Below, one piece after another: positions 46,064-55,690 of a stretch of 64,000 bases of DNA (the stretch's first letter is position 1; each line of letters begins with the position of its first letter). The notes under the pieces are model-generated. The model saw nothing but the letters and a program-made list of their open reading frames with translations. It searched no databases and was not told the DNA's origin. A program made the position numbers and the translations under genes. The DNA comes from Laburnicola sp. R22_1 (lineage: Eukaryota; Ascomycota; Dothideomycetes; Pleosporales; Didymosphaeriaceae), in contig JACONQ010000006.1 in the NCBI GenBank assembly GCA_014281115.1, forward strand, positions 992,001 through 1,056,000, read 5' to 3'.

Positions 46064-46728
46064 CTTGAGTGGTTGATCCGATTCGATGGAGTTGAAGACC
46101 GTGGGGTTAGTTAATAGGTGGAACGTTTTTAAGTTGAGCAGCGTAGGTGCGCCCTCTGTAGTGGAGGCGGTCGCGGGTCTTGGCAATGTTGATGAAGCAT
46201 GGCGGAAGGAGCCTATTTCACACATTTTGAAACCCAAAATATGCCAGTAATTTGTTTGCTATGTGCAGTTTGTCGGCAGAATGTACAACCGTTAACAAAT
46301 ACATGCAATCAAGAAACGTAGGGACCTTCTCTGGTATCAGAACATCAGTGACCCTAGAATCGGAGCCAAATTCTAGACCCTGTATCCCCTAACTTTTGCA
46401 TTGTGTCTACCACCGTTAGCTCAAAATCCTGGATAATCTCAGGTACACAACCTGTTACAGAACCGATTGTTAAACGTGAAACCCAAAGGATGAAATTGGG
46501 CAGAATCTGTTGATAGGAGATGGTACTGAGATGGATGGAGAAGGAGCGATGAAGAAAGGAAAGACAAGCGCGATTGTTGACCCCGCCTGGCCGGGGCCCC
46601 GGGGCAAGATTCATCACTTGATCTTCCCTAGTCCGATCCCTACCCATCGTAGTCCAACATGGAATGTTAGGATGAGAAAAAAATACATCTTACATTTTTC
46701 AATGTCCCCAACTGTATAGAGGAACAGA
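46064..46728. other. Intergenic, no gene seen
   Basis: Upstream flank of the PARP-finger gene. A minus-strand frame at 46354-46647 and a plus-strand frame at 46510-46719 have no domain. A GC-rich patch (GGCCGGGGCCCCGG) lies near 46590. Confidence 0.4.
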
Positions 46729-46805
46729 TTTACGCTCTTTTTGTTTACTTATTTGAGATGAAAGCCTTTGTCGTCCTACCCCTAGGTAGATTAAATTAAC
46801 ACCAC
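46729..46805 (-). repeat. Solo X fragment in gene DNA with 13-bp flanking repeats
   Basis: A 77-bp insert with TTATTTGAGATGAAAGCC, TTTGTCGTCCTACCCCTAGG and TAGATTAAATTAACACCAC, matching the X ends of the AT block but without RIP damage and with an internal deletion. Direct repeats ATAGAGGAACAGA flank it exactly (46716-46728 and 46806-46818). Confidence 0.75.
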
Positions 46806-47280
46806 ATAGAGGAACAGAAAGATTGTTGGAGCGACCCGACATCTGGACGTTGAGAACTACCTGGGGACTCATAGCCTATTATGTTCTACTTTTGTTTTAC
46901 ACCCTGAGTTTGATTAGGCCTGATTGCTGGCTAACCTTGGAACACTCCCCCACCGAGTAAGTCCGGCATGCTAGGAACAGCACCACGGCGCCAGGAGTCT
47001 AAACCTACCATAGGTACTCTCCGAATAAGACTATGATGCATGTTGGCTTAATAGATACTGAAATTCATATTCTATCTACTATTGGCAGTCTTGTAGAGAA
47101 AAGCTTCTTCGGCACCAAAACCTCTACAAGTAAACAGATCGAAAACACAGGATTCAACGTCAAGTGCTCCTCGTTCAGACCAGATTCGCGTTCACCATCG
47201 CCTTCTTTCCTGTCGTCAAGAAATGCAGAGTCCGAAGTTCTCTCCTAGTCATCCGACGCCTTATAAATCTGACCGCTGTC
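46806..47280. other. Intergenic, no gene seen
   Basis: 3' flank of the coiled-coil gene. One weak plus-strand frame (47033-47248) without motif. Confidence 0.4.
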
Positions 47281-47856
47281 CTACTTGTCGTTCTGATCAC
47301 CATATTTATCCTCCGCTTTCTGTTCGCTATCGCCTTGTTCGGTCTTCCGATCGGTAACTGTATTTTCCTTCTTATTAGTATCTACCTCTTCGTCTTCTTC
47401 CTCCTCACCATCCAATCCAAACTGGTGTGTGTCAGAGCCGTTATCACCGTTATCTCCGGAGTCATCGGCGCCACCATCTCCACTGTCATTGTGGCTACCA
47501 GAGCTGGGAGAATTGTGGACTTCTGGATTAATAGACAAGTGGGCCAGGTCTGGGAGTTCGTCTGCCGCATCTACCAATTCTTGCTCCTCCTCCAGCTCTT
47601 TGATTCTCGATTCTAGATCCTTGAAGATCGATTCCAGTCTCGCGATGGTCAATTTCAGTTCCTCAGTCTCCGATTCCCGTTGCGCGATTTTGGGACCTGA
47701 GTCCATTATGCTACCTTGAAGAATCTCAATTTGCTCCTTATCTGCTTTTTCTTGCTCGGTCATTTCAAGATACTCTTCATAGAGCCTTTGGTATTCCGCT
47801 TCCACAAATTCGCTATCCCAACTGTCGTCCCAAGCCCAGAAAGGGAAGTCCGCCAT
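47281..47856 (-). CDS. Coiled-coil protein with acidic tail, 191 aa
   Basis: A single minus-strand frame from the ATG at 47856. The N-terminus is aromatic and acidic (MADFPFWAWDDSWDSEF). Residues about 20-95 form a heptad-like helix (YQRLYEEYLEMTEQEKADKE, ELKLTIARLESIFKDLESRI, KELEEEQELV), a probable coiled coil. The remainder is Gly/Asp/Ser/Glu-rich and disordered (DSGDGGADDSGDNGDNGSD, GEEEEDEEVD), ending Lys/Gln-rich. No family recognised. It may be a scaffold or chaperone-like acidic protein, but there is no direct evidence. Confidence 0.6.
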   Translation of the reverse strand: MADFPFWAWDDSWDSEFVEAEYQRLYEEYLEMTEQEKADKEQIEILQGSIMDSGPKIAQRESETEELKLTIARLESIFKDLESRIKELEEEQELVDAADELPDLAHLSINPEVHNSPSSGSHNDSGDGGADDSGDNGDNGSDTHQFGLDGEEEEDEEVDTNKKENTVTDRKTEQGDSEQKAEDKYGDQNDK

Positions 47857-48702
47857 GTTGGTGTAGTTCTTCTGGTTCGTGGATATTAAGACAGTGGTGT
47901 GGTATGTGGGGAGGACTGGGACTAGGGACCTTTAAGTAGACTTCTATCGTTTGCTTTATGACTACGAGAATTATGAATCAGCTTGCTTTTGCATTGCTTT
48001 TGCAGTCTTGTCGACGGGGAAGCACAAGCGACACGTGTCTTACAAGCATTGTGTGTGCTGTGGCAACCCTATTCATACAAACCGCGAGCACGTCTTGTTT
48101 GTATCAAGTTTCTCACTCGATCTTATTGTTATTATAGGCGAACGGCAGTAAATGACCGTCATCATGGGAGATTCTAATCTAGTGCAAGTCCTCACAATAC
48201 CTAGAGAGACTTAACACATGAAGCTCTAAAAGTCTGAGAACGTTATATTGTATCCTGGGGTAACTGAGTGCACAAAAAGAGTCTCTAAGCTATTAATATA
48301 TCTTAGGTAATTATGCGTGCTATACACGAATTGCTCCAATAGGAAACCAGCTTTGTGTGAACATTTGCTTTCTCCGGCTATTCCACCTAGATAGTGAACG
48401 ACGCCTTTTTCCTGGGCGGAGATAAGCGAATTCAATCCACACCACACGAACGTTTCCCGTGTAAAGGTGCCAGCCAAGCCAAAAAGGTGGACCTTTCTCT
48501 TTACTCGGCATGGCTCTCGCATATAAACATCGAGGGCCGGCTCCTCGTATACCCTCGACTGGTACCGCTTCTCAACCTCATTTACCTCCACCGACATATA
48601 TCTTTGGACTATATTCTTTACTATAGTGTTTACAGCCTCTTCTCCTCGAAGTCTTACACACACTGACCAGCACAGTATACATCACCCTCGAATCTCCTCA
48701 CC
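47857..48702. other. Intergenic between divergent genes; contains MITE-1 copy E and a probable promoter
   Basis: The upstream DNA of the minus-strand coiled-coil gene and the plus-strand Pro/Ser-rich gene. A CT-rich leader (48570-48702) with TATAAA-like sequence at about 48520 precedes the ATG at 48703. A 145-codon minus-strand frame (48226-48663) reads through both leader and MITE and is rejected as a gene. Confidence 0.45.
48228..48268 (+). repeat. MITE-1 copy E, 3' arm degraded
   Basis: Left arm remnant CTAAAAGTCTGAGAAC and core TTGTATCCTGGGGTAACTGA. The right arm is not recognisable. Confidence 0.55.
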
Positions 48703-49293
48703 ATGGAGGCACCAGCACCAGCACGCAAGCGACCTGCGCCAATCAAGACGCACCAGTCCTCATCCCCATCCGGGCCCACCACACCGTCCATGAGCCCTCC
48801 CCGTAGATGTCCCTGCAAGCGTCTCCGCACACGTCGATGCGAATGCCCGCACAGCAAAGGCTGTGCCTTCCGCTCCGTTCGCCCCACGCCCGCCGCCACA
48901 TCATCGGTTACACCTTCGCCATACAGACCCTCTCTGCTCATGAGCCCGAGGTTGCACTCCCACCGCTCGACGTCCTCCAATGCAGCGCCATCCCAATCCA
49001 CCTCCGACTCCAACGGACCCGTGCCGCTTTCCCCAGCTGGCCCACTCGCAACACCACATACTACGAGTCGGCCAGGAAGCGTCGGCGTAGTCAAGGATCT
49101 CTCCCGCGACCTGACGAAGACGTTCAGTGGTAGGGTGGTGAGAAAGGCATCAAAGGCTGGAAAGAGCAAGGCGCGGGAGTATGTGGCTGCGCCGTGTGTT
49201 TGTGATATGGAGTGTGGGTGTCTCTGTTGGACGCTGGATAGTCCGGTTGCGACGAAGCATTCGCCTTTGTTTGATCGGGATGTTATTCGGTGA
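48703..49293 (+). CDS. Hypothetical Pro/Ser-rich protein with two Cys clusters, 196 aa
   Basis: A single frame from the ATG at 48703 (context CACCATGG, favourable). It has a Pro/Ser/Thr-rich body with a basic Cys cluster near residue 34 (RRCPCKRLRTRRCECPHSKG) and a second near residue 165 (PCVCDMECGCLCW). Between them lies a basic amphipathic stretch (VVKDLSRDLTKTFSGRVVRK). The clusters could bind metal. No signal peptide, no known family. Confidence 0.55.
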   Translation: MEAPAPARKRPAPIKTHQSSSPSGPTTPSMSPPRRCPCKRLRTRRCECPHSKGCAFRSVRPTPAATSSVTPSPYRPSLLMSPRLHSHRSTSSNAAPSQSTSDSNGPVPLSPAGPLATPHTTSRPGSVGVVKDLSRDLTKTFSGRVVRKASKAGKSKAREYVAAPCVCDMECGCLCWTLDSPVATKHSPLFDRDVIR

Positions 49294-50040
49294 GCGGGAT
49301 GTGGAGGAGGGACGAGGAGGTTTGATGTGGGTTATTATCGTCAGCAAGCGTTGCTGGTGAACAGTTGGGATGGCGTGGATAGGGCATTGATTTCGGATCC
49401 ATCTATATTGTGTGAGCGTTAATGAGTATAGCAAAGTCAAGGTTGAACTTACTATAATAAACTGGATAGGTTGTTATCTAAATAGTGATTGTCTATTGGA
49501 GACATGCCAGCGTGCCTTTTAATATTGCTACGGCTCCCCTCACCAGCAAAGTATAACATAGAGTCGCATGTAATAGAAGTATAGTTATATTAAACTTTAG
49601 TTCAGCTCCTTATAAGTCACTTATCGCCCGAAAAAAAAAATTCGGCCCCTTCTACCGACAAAATTGTGTCGGTTGCAACAATTGATGTGGGTTGTTTTAG
49701 GATAAGGATTTTAAAGGGTCAGTGTACTTTGAATTTTAGCTACGTATGTAGGTGGGAAGGAAAGAGACTAAGGTATTATAGTCAATAGATAACGTATTAT
49801 AAAAAGTTAGTAGGGTTAATAGCTTACTTATACTAACGGCTCACTTATAAAACATATTATATATTATATTATTAATGCATCACACGTAATTACTACGTAA
49901 GTAGGTTCACTAAGAAGAGCGTAACTTAGTTAGGTGCGCCACTCGCTTATGAAACACGTTATGCAAGTATGCAATATTTAACCTCCTTTCTCTTCCCAAG
50001 CCCAAACACACCTCACACCATCCCATCTCCAACCCGCAAA
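49294..50040. other. Transition to the second AT-rich block
   Basis: GC falls from about 49420. A small hairpin CCGACAAAATTGTGTCGG sits at about 49656. Two imperfect copies of a GCTCACTTATAAAACA-like sequence (about 49837 and 49940), differing by transitions, suggest a RIPed short duplication. No gene. Confidence 0.4.
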
Positions 50041-50145
50041 ATGCACAAGCACCTCCCAACCCCGCACTACGTCCCCCGTAGAGGCTCAGACATAACGCGC
50101 CCTCACACGCCCCCCACCCCCCTCCTTGCACTCCAGCCCGTGCAG
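50041..50145 (+). pseudogene. Truncated 5' end of an unknown gene at the AT-block border
   Basis: A C-rich leader of about 60 bp (CTCTTCCCAAGCCC, ACCATCCCATCTCC) leads to an ATG at 50041 opening MHKHLPTPHYVPRRGSD and a Pro-rich stretch ending ALQPVQ. Immediately after, composition flips to TA-rich DNA and the frame becomes low-complexity. It looks like a first exon cut off by the AT-rich block. No family recognised. Confidence 0.35.
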
Positions 50146-50979
50146 GCAGCTTACCTAATAGTGCTTTTAGGCTTAGCTAATAGTGCGGTCTAGGCTAGCG
50201 CAGTAGCAGGTGTAGCTAGTAAAGCTAGACTAGAGTAAGGTAGCAGCAAATTTTAGCACAAACAATATATAAATATATTGCAAATAGGTTTATATAAATA
50301 CTAAATAATAATATATAAAGTTGCTACTAACACCCTTACGTATATAATTAGTAATATACTATCTTACTATCTTACCTCTATCTAAATTAAAAGCTTTATA
50401 AGTTATTTAAATATATTACTAATATATTTAGCTACTATACTACTACTACCTAGATTTAGATAGCCTATCTCTTAGTATTAGGCTATTTCTAATAAACGTA
50501 AATAGCACTATTATTATTAGGTTTATAGAGAACCACTACTATATATTTAGCTAAGGTCTAGAAGGCCTCTATAATATAAGTTTAAATATATTTAAAATAT
50601 ATCTAAAACTTATTACTAATATGTTTAGCGTCTATATACGTCCTATAGGGCCCTTTCTACCTATATCTATTAAGTATACTACGCGTAGGTGTTATAGGCT
50701 AGCAATATTAGTAACTCTAGCGCTTAATACCTTCTTGCCTAGTAAAGTATATTTAAATAAGTTCTAAATATTTTCTAAACTTGTTTAATAGAATATATAC
50801 TAATTATTATAGATTTCTAAAAATAAGTAATAATGCGTTATAACTAATATTTAGCTAGGGAGTTTACTAATAAGGTATATTTAAGCTAATTTTAGATATA
50901 TTTATATATAAACTATTTCTAAATATATTTATATATAAATAGTTTCTACATATATTTATTAACTTTTTCCTAGGATAAT

Positions 50980-51048
50980 AAAAACAAGAATAATAATAAC
51001 AATAACAATAATAATAATAATAACAATAATAGTAATAATAATAATAAC

Positions 51049-51085
<37 letters not shown>

Positions 51086-51102
51086 GTAATAATAATAATA
51101 AC

Positions 51103-51134
<32 letters not shown>

Positions 51135-51153
51135 TAATAATAATAATAATAGT
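50980..51153 (+). repeat. AAT trinucleotide microsatellite
   Basis: About 170 bp of AAT units with occasional AAC and AGT variants. Confidence 0.9.
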
Positions 51154-51371
51154 AGAGAGAATAATAATCCTAGTGTTATAAGTTTAAACGCATATATAAT
51201 ATATTTATAACTAGTTTAAGTGCTAACCAATTTTAATAGGGACTACCTAACAAGTCTAAGCCTAGTAGTAGGGATAAGAGCAATAAGGAGGAGATTAAGT
51301 AAGACAGAAGTGCTAGGGCTACAGCTTCTATAAGTTTAAATATATTAAGAATCTTTTTAGAAGTTGTTTAA

Positions 51372-51440
51372 GTTAATAGTATAATTAGGATAGTAATAGT
51401 ATAATTAGGATAGTAATAGTATAATTAGGATAGTAATAGT
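51372..51440 (+). repeat. 20-bp minisatellite, three units
   Basis: The unit AGTATAATTAGGATAGTAAT is repeated three times without change. Confidence 0.85.
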
Positions 51441-52883
51441 AATAATAAGGACAAGGAAGATAATAACAAGGATAAGAAAGATAATAATAAGCACTATAGA
51501 GGCTCTTACCTCTTTGTAAGTTTAAACATATTCTAGAAGTATTATGCTAATAATATAATAGAATAGTAATATATAGAACTTAGATAGTAACTTATATAAG
51601 GGAAAAACTTTTTTAGATATATAGTTAAATATATTCCTAGTATATTCGCTAGCTAATATTATAATAGGATAATTAGCCTACTCTCTACGCGAACTATAGC
51701 TTTTAAGCTAGATAGCAAATAGTTTAGTAGGTTAAACATATTATAAATATATTTATAGTTTATATACTAATAGTGTTATAGCTGCCTATAGGTAGTTACT
51801 TAGATAGTTTAGTTTTTAATAGGTTTTTACTTAAAAGAAACCTAGAAACTAATACTATAAATTTATAAAAAACATTTCCAATATATTTTAAACCTATTTA
51901 ACTAACTAGAAACCAAAATACTAGCGCCCTTTACACTAACCCTATAGTATGCAAACTATTAAGTTCCTCCCTATATAAAGAGAGCACACTAACAAATATA
52001 TAAAGGCTATAAGTAGATACTTCCACAATTTTAGATTAGGCTAAAAACGTTAGTAATATATTTATATAGCTTACCTTGCCCTTTACCTACCTCTTTCTCT
52101 TATTAGTTAACTTATAGATAGGTATATCTAATAGTGTAACTAAATCCACTATTTTACTTATCTTCTAATTACTAACCTTTTATTACCTTCTTCTATATTA
52201 CCTAGCTTAGGGCTACCTTTCTCCCTATTATATATTTCCTTATTACTTGTCTCCTTAACTTCCTTACTTATATCCTTATTACCTATACTATCTAATTCTT
52301 AAATCTTACCTTAAACCTTCTTTTTATATTATTCCCTTTAAACTTATTCTAAATATATTTAGAATATATTTCTATACCTATTTAATACCAGACAATTGCA
52401 GTTTAAGTATAAAAAATACTAGATTATCTAAACTTTTAGCGCATAATAAGATAGTCTTAGTAGTTTCTCTTTATATAGGTGTGTAGGAGACTATGGTCCT
52501 TACACTAATACTAAATATCTTTAGAATATATTTTAAAAATATTATAAATATATTTAAAAAGACTTACCTTATAAAGCTTTATATCTCTTTTAAAAATAAG
52601 TGCATAATAGTATATCTTACTAAAGTAAATGCAATATTCTTTCCCTTCTTCCTCTTTAAAAATTCTAGTGCGCCCTTAGGGAGGTGTCTAAGGTTAGTAT
52701 ACTACTAATAAGAAGGCTATATAAATATATTAGGAATATATTAGAATATATTTAAGTAGAGCATATATCCTATTAGAGAGCTATTTTAAATAAAGAATAG
52801 ATAAGTTAGAGAAATATAAATAGGGCAAGAACAAATTCTTATAAGATACAAACTCTATAGTTATTCTCTTTATAGGCTAGCGT

Positions 52884-52954
52884 TATAACAGTAGGAGGAA
52901 TATCTGCTATTATTGTAATATGTTTATTAGAAACCCCTTAGTCGCAAAAAAAAA
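52884..52954 (+). mobile_element. A-tailed short retroposon, copy 2 (5'-truncated)
   Basis: A 71-bp insert ending CCCCTTAGTCGCAAAAAAAAA, with 13-bp direct repeats TATAGGCTAGCGT on both sides (52871-52883 and 52955-52967). It matches the last 70 bases of the insert at 16241-16352 with one or two differences, but starts later, as 5'-truncated retroposons do. Confidence 0.8.
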
Positions 52955-53593
52955 TATAGGCTAGCGTAAAAATTTCTTTCTTACGCGTTTTGCTAAATCT
53001 AAATAAATATATTTATATTATATTCTAAAAGTATTTATATAGGTAAAAAGTTAAATTTTTCTATAAAGTTTTTGTACTTAAACTACATAACTATCTTAAC
53101 CTACAGCGCACCTACTAGCCTTCTAAGAACTTACTCTAAAACATTATTAGATTGCTATAGTATAGTTAGTTAAATATATTCTAAATATATTCTAGATATA
53201 TTTAGAATATATTTAAACTTACTAGTTGCGCAGCTAGCTCTATACACTCCTTATAGTAGCGGCGCACACAGGCCCTACGCAATCTTTTCTAACTAAAGTT
53301 TAGTTATTACTATTAAAAATTAGCTAATATATATAAATATATTTTAAATCTATTTAAACTTACTACTTTAGCAAAGATAGTAGTAGTAGAGTAGAGTAAA
53401 AGATCCTTCTATTACTATAAGTTAGTATAAATATATTTAGAATCAGTGTAGAACTTGTTTAAATATACTAAGGATATAGATTATTAGTAGAAAGGGTCTT
53501 TCTAAATATCTAATATTTAGTAGTTAGGGTCTGCGCCACTATTCTTAGGCTTCTAAGCAAATATTAGTTATTAGTTTAATATAATATATTAGC

Positions 53594-53785
53594 TTAAATA
53601 TATTCTAACTATATTTAAAATATATTCTAACTATATTTAAAATATATTCTAACTATATTTAAAATATATTCTAACTATATTTAAAATATATTCTAACTAT
53701 ATTTAAAATATATTCTAACTATATTTAAAATATATTCTAACTATATTTAAAATATATTCTAACTATATTTAAAATATATTCTAAA
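53594..53785 (+). repeat. 22-bp AT minisatellite, about eight units
   Basis: The unit ATATTCTAACTATATTTAAA plus AT is repeated eight times almost without change, then degenerates into the block's general AT motif. Confidence 0.9.
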
Positions 53786-54856
53786 TATATTAGAAATATA
53801 ACTAGAATATATTAGGAATATAGCTAGAATATATTAGGAATATATTCTAAATATATTTAAACTAACCTTAGGCTTAGGCTTAAACTTAGGCTTAGGCTCA
53901 AACTTAGGCTTAGACTTAGACTTCGGCTTAATAAAGACATTTAGCTATTACTATATTAGCTTAAATATATTCTAAATATATTTAAACTAACCTTAGGCTT
54001 AGGCTTAGACTTATTCTCTTCGCCCTTCTATTTATCTATTAGCTTTAGTCCATTTAAATTATTATAGAAGTATACCTCTCTAGCCTCTACTATAGTAATA
54101 GCATTATAGTAGGCTATAATAGTCTTATACTATCCTAAACTAAATTAGCTTAAATATATTAAAAATATAATTAAAATATATTTATACCTTTAAATACAAC
54201 TATATTTTAGCTGCTTAGATTACTAAAGTAATCCTATATTTAAATTAGCCTGTCTATATTTAGGACTTATATAATAAGACATATAGTCTCTGCCACCTAA
54301 ACACTATATATATTTTTAAGGTGTGTTTTTAGGGCGCCACACATATTATATTTTACCTTAAATATATTAGTAATATATTTATAAGATATTTAAGTATAGC
54401 TTATATTATATAGCATACTAAAGAGCGCTAATAGCTATCTATAGTGAACCTCCCTAAAGTTTATAATAGTCTCGCTATTTTTACCTTAAAGGGTTCTATG
54501 CTATTAAAAATAAACTCCTCCTCCTTATATCTCTTATATAGCAACTAAACTTATTAGAAATATATTTAAAATATATTCTAGATCTATTTAAGCTAGATTA
54601 CAAAGTTTAAAAGGTAGAGTGCTATTATATAGGTGTATAAGTATATATAGGTAGTATAGGCGTAGCTAGTATACAGAATAGTAATATTGCTTAAAAATAT
54701 TTAGAACTTATTCGCATTATATTAATATTAGTATTTACTAAACTCTTAGCACTAATTAAACTAGCCTATACACTAATCTACTAATATGCCCTAGTAATAG
54801 TAAATAACTATAAGAGTAAATAACTAGCTAACTTGCCTCGCTAATATTAAATAATA

Positions 54857-55025
54857 ATATTTAGAATATATTTAGAATATATTTAGAATATATTTAGAAT
54901 ATATTTAGAATATATTTAGAATATATTTAGAATATATTTAGAATATATTTAGAATATATTTAGAATATATTTAGAATATATTTAGAATATATTTAGAATA
55001 TATTTAGAATATATTTAGAACATAT
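54857..55025 (+). repeat. 11-bp AT minisatellite, about fifteen units
   Basis: The unit ATATATTTAGA is repeated in perfect tandem for about 165 bp. Two units give the block's common motif, so this array may be its amplified form. Confidence 0.9.
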
Positions 55026-55337
55026 TTAAAATATACAGCAAATATATCCTAAATATATTTATAGACCCTAGAACTACTACTTCTTCTTCTTTTTAAACTA
55101 AAACTAATCCCTTTTAAATTAAAGCTGCTGCTGTGTAAGCTATAGCTATTTCTCTTTTCTTACCTCTTTAAACTCTGCCTTTTACTTTTTTAGGGCAAGT
55201 CTATTTTACTTTAGCTATATATTCTTATAATTAGCTTATATATTTTAACTTAACAGTACTGCCTATTGCTATAGAGACTATAATATACTTAAACAAATTA
55301 GTAAAACAATTAAAATATATTTAAACTTTCTTACCCT

Positions 55338-55630
55338 TGTCAAATATACGGGTATTCTTAATGAGTTAAGATGGAACAGTGGTGGGTTGATTGATTGATT
55401 GTGTGTGTTCTGTTCGGAGAAGCTCGGCTACCGCGAGAAGTAACTATCTAGTACTAAGCCGCACTAGTACTATTTAGAATAGTACAGGGGCAGTGTAAAA
55501 CAGTAGTGCGCCAGCCTCCTCAGTGTATTTCACAGTGAAATCACTGTGATTTACACTAATTACCACTGTAAGGGGCCATATGATCGTACACACCTACCTA
55601 CTGGATTTCACAGTGACTGTCTATCTGACA
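55338..55630 (-). repeat. Copia LTR (3' in element orientation)
   Basis: Pairs with 60526-60818. Internally it has inverted CACTGTGA / TCACAGTG segments and a palindromic CTAGTACTATTTAGAATAGT stretch. Confidence 0.95.
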
Positions 55631-55690
55631 CACCCCCTCAGCTTGGAACCATCTCAAGCTGGACCCAATTCTTCGCAGCCGTACTATAAC

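Larger units (their letters stand above)
50200..55337. other. Second AT-rich block, left half: palindromic AT-motif DNA
   Basis: No gene. The stretch is studded, every 100-250 bp, with variants of AAATATATTTAGAATATATT / TTTAAATATATTCTAAATAT, often followed by TTTAAACTTA. Such motifs are rare in the first AT block. Contains simple arrays listed separately. Confidence 0.6.

Noticed and set aside
48226..48663. 145-codon minus-strand frame
   Set aside because: It runs through MITE-1 copy E and the promoter/leader of the plus-strand gene at 48703, and has no domain.
49615..49680. Possible tRNA or small structured RNA around the CCGACAAAATTGTGTCGG hairpin
   Set aside because: Only one stem is seen, without tRNA A/B boxes or a cloverleaf.
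52493..52708. 71-codon Ile/Phe/Lys-rich plus-strand frame
   Set aside because: It consists of AT-motif translation; no start context or domain.
50980..55025. CRISPR-like regular repeats
   Set aside because: The arrays are simple AT micro/minisatellites without unique spacers, in a eukaryotic genome.
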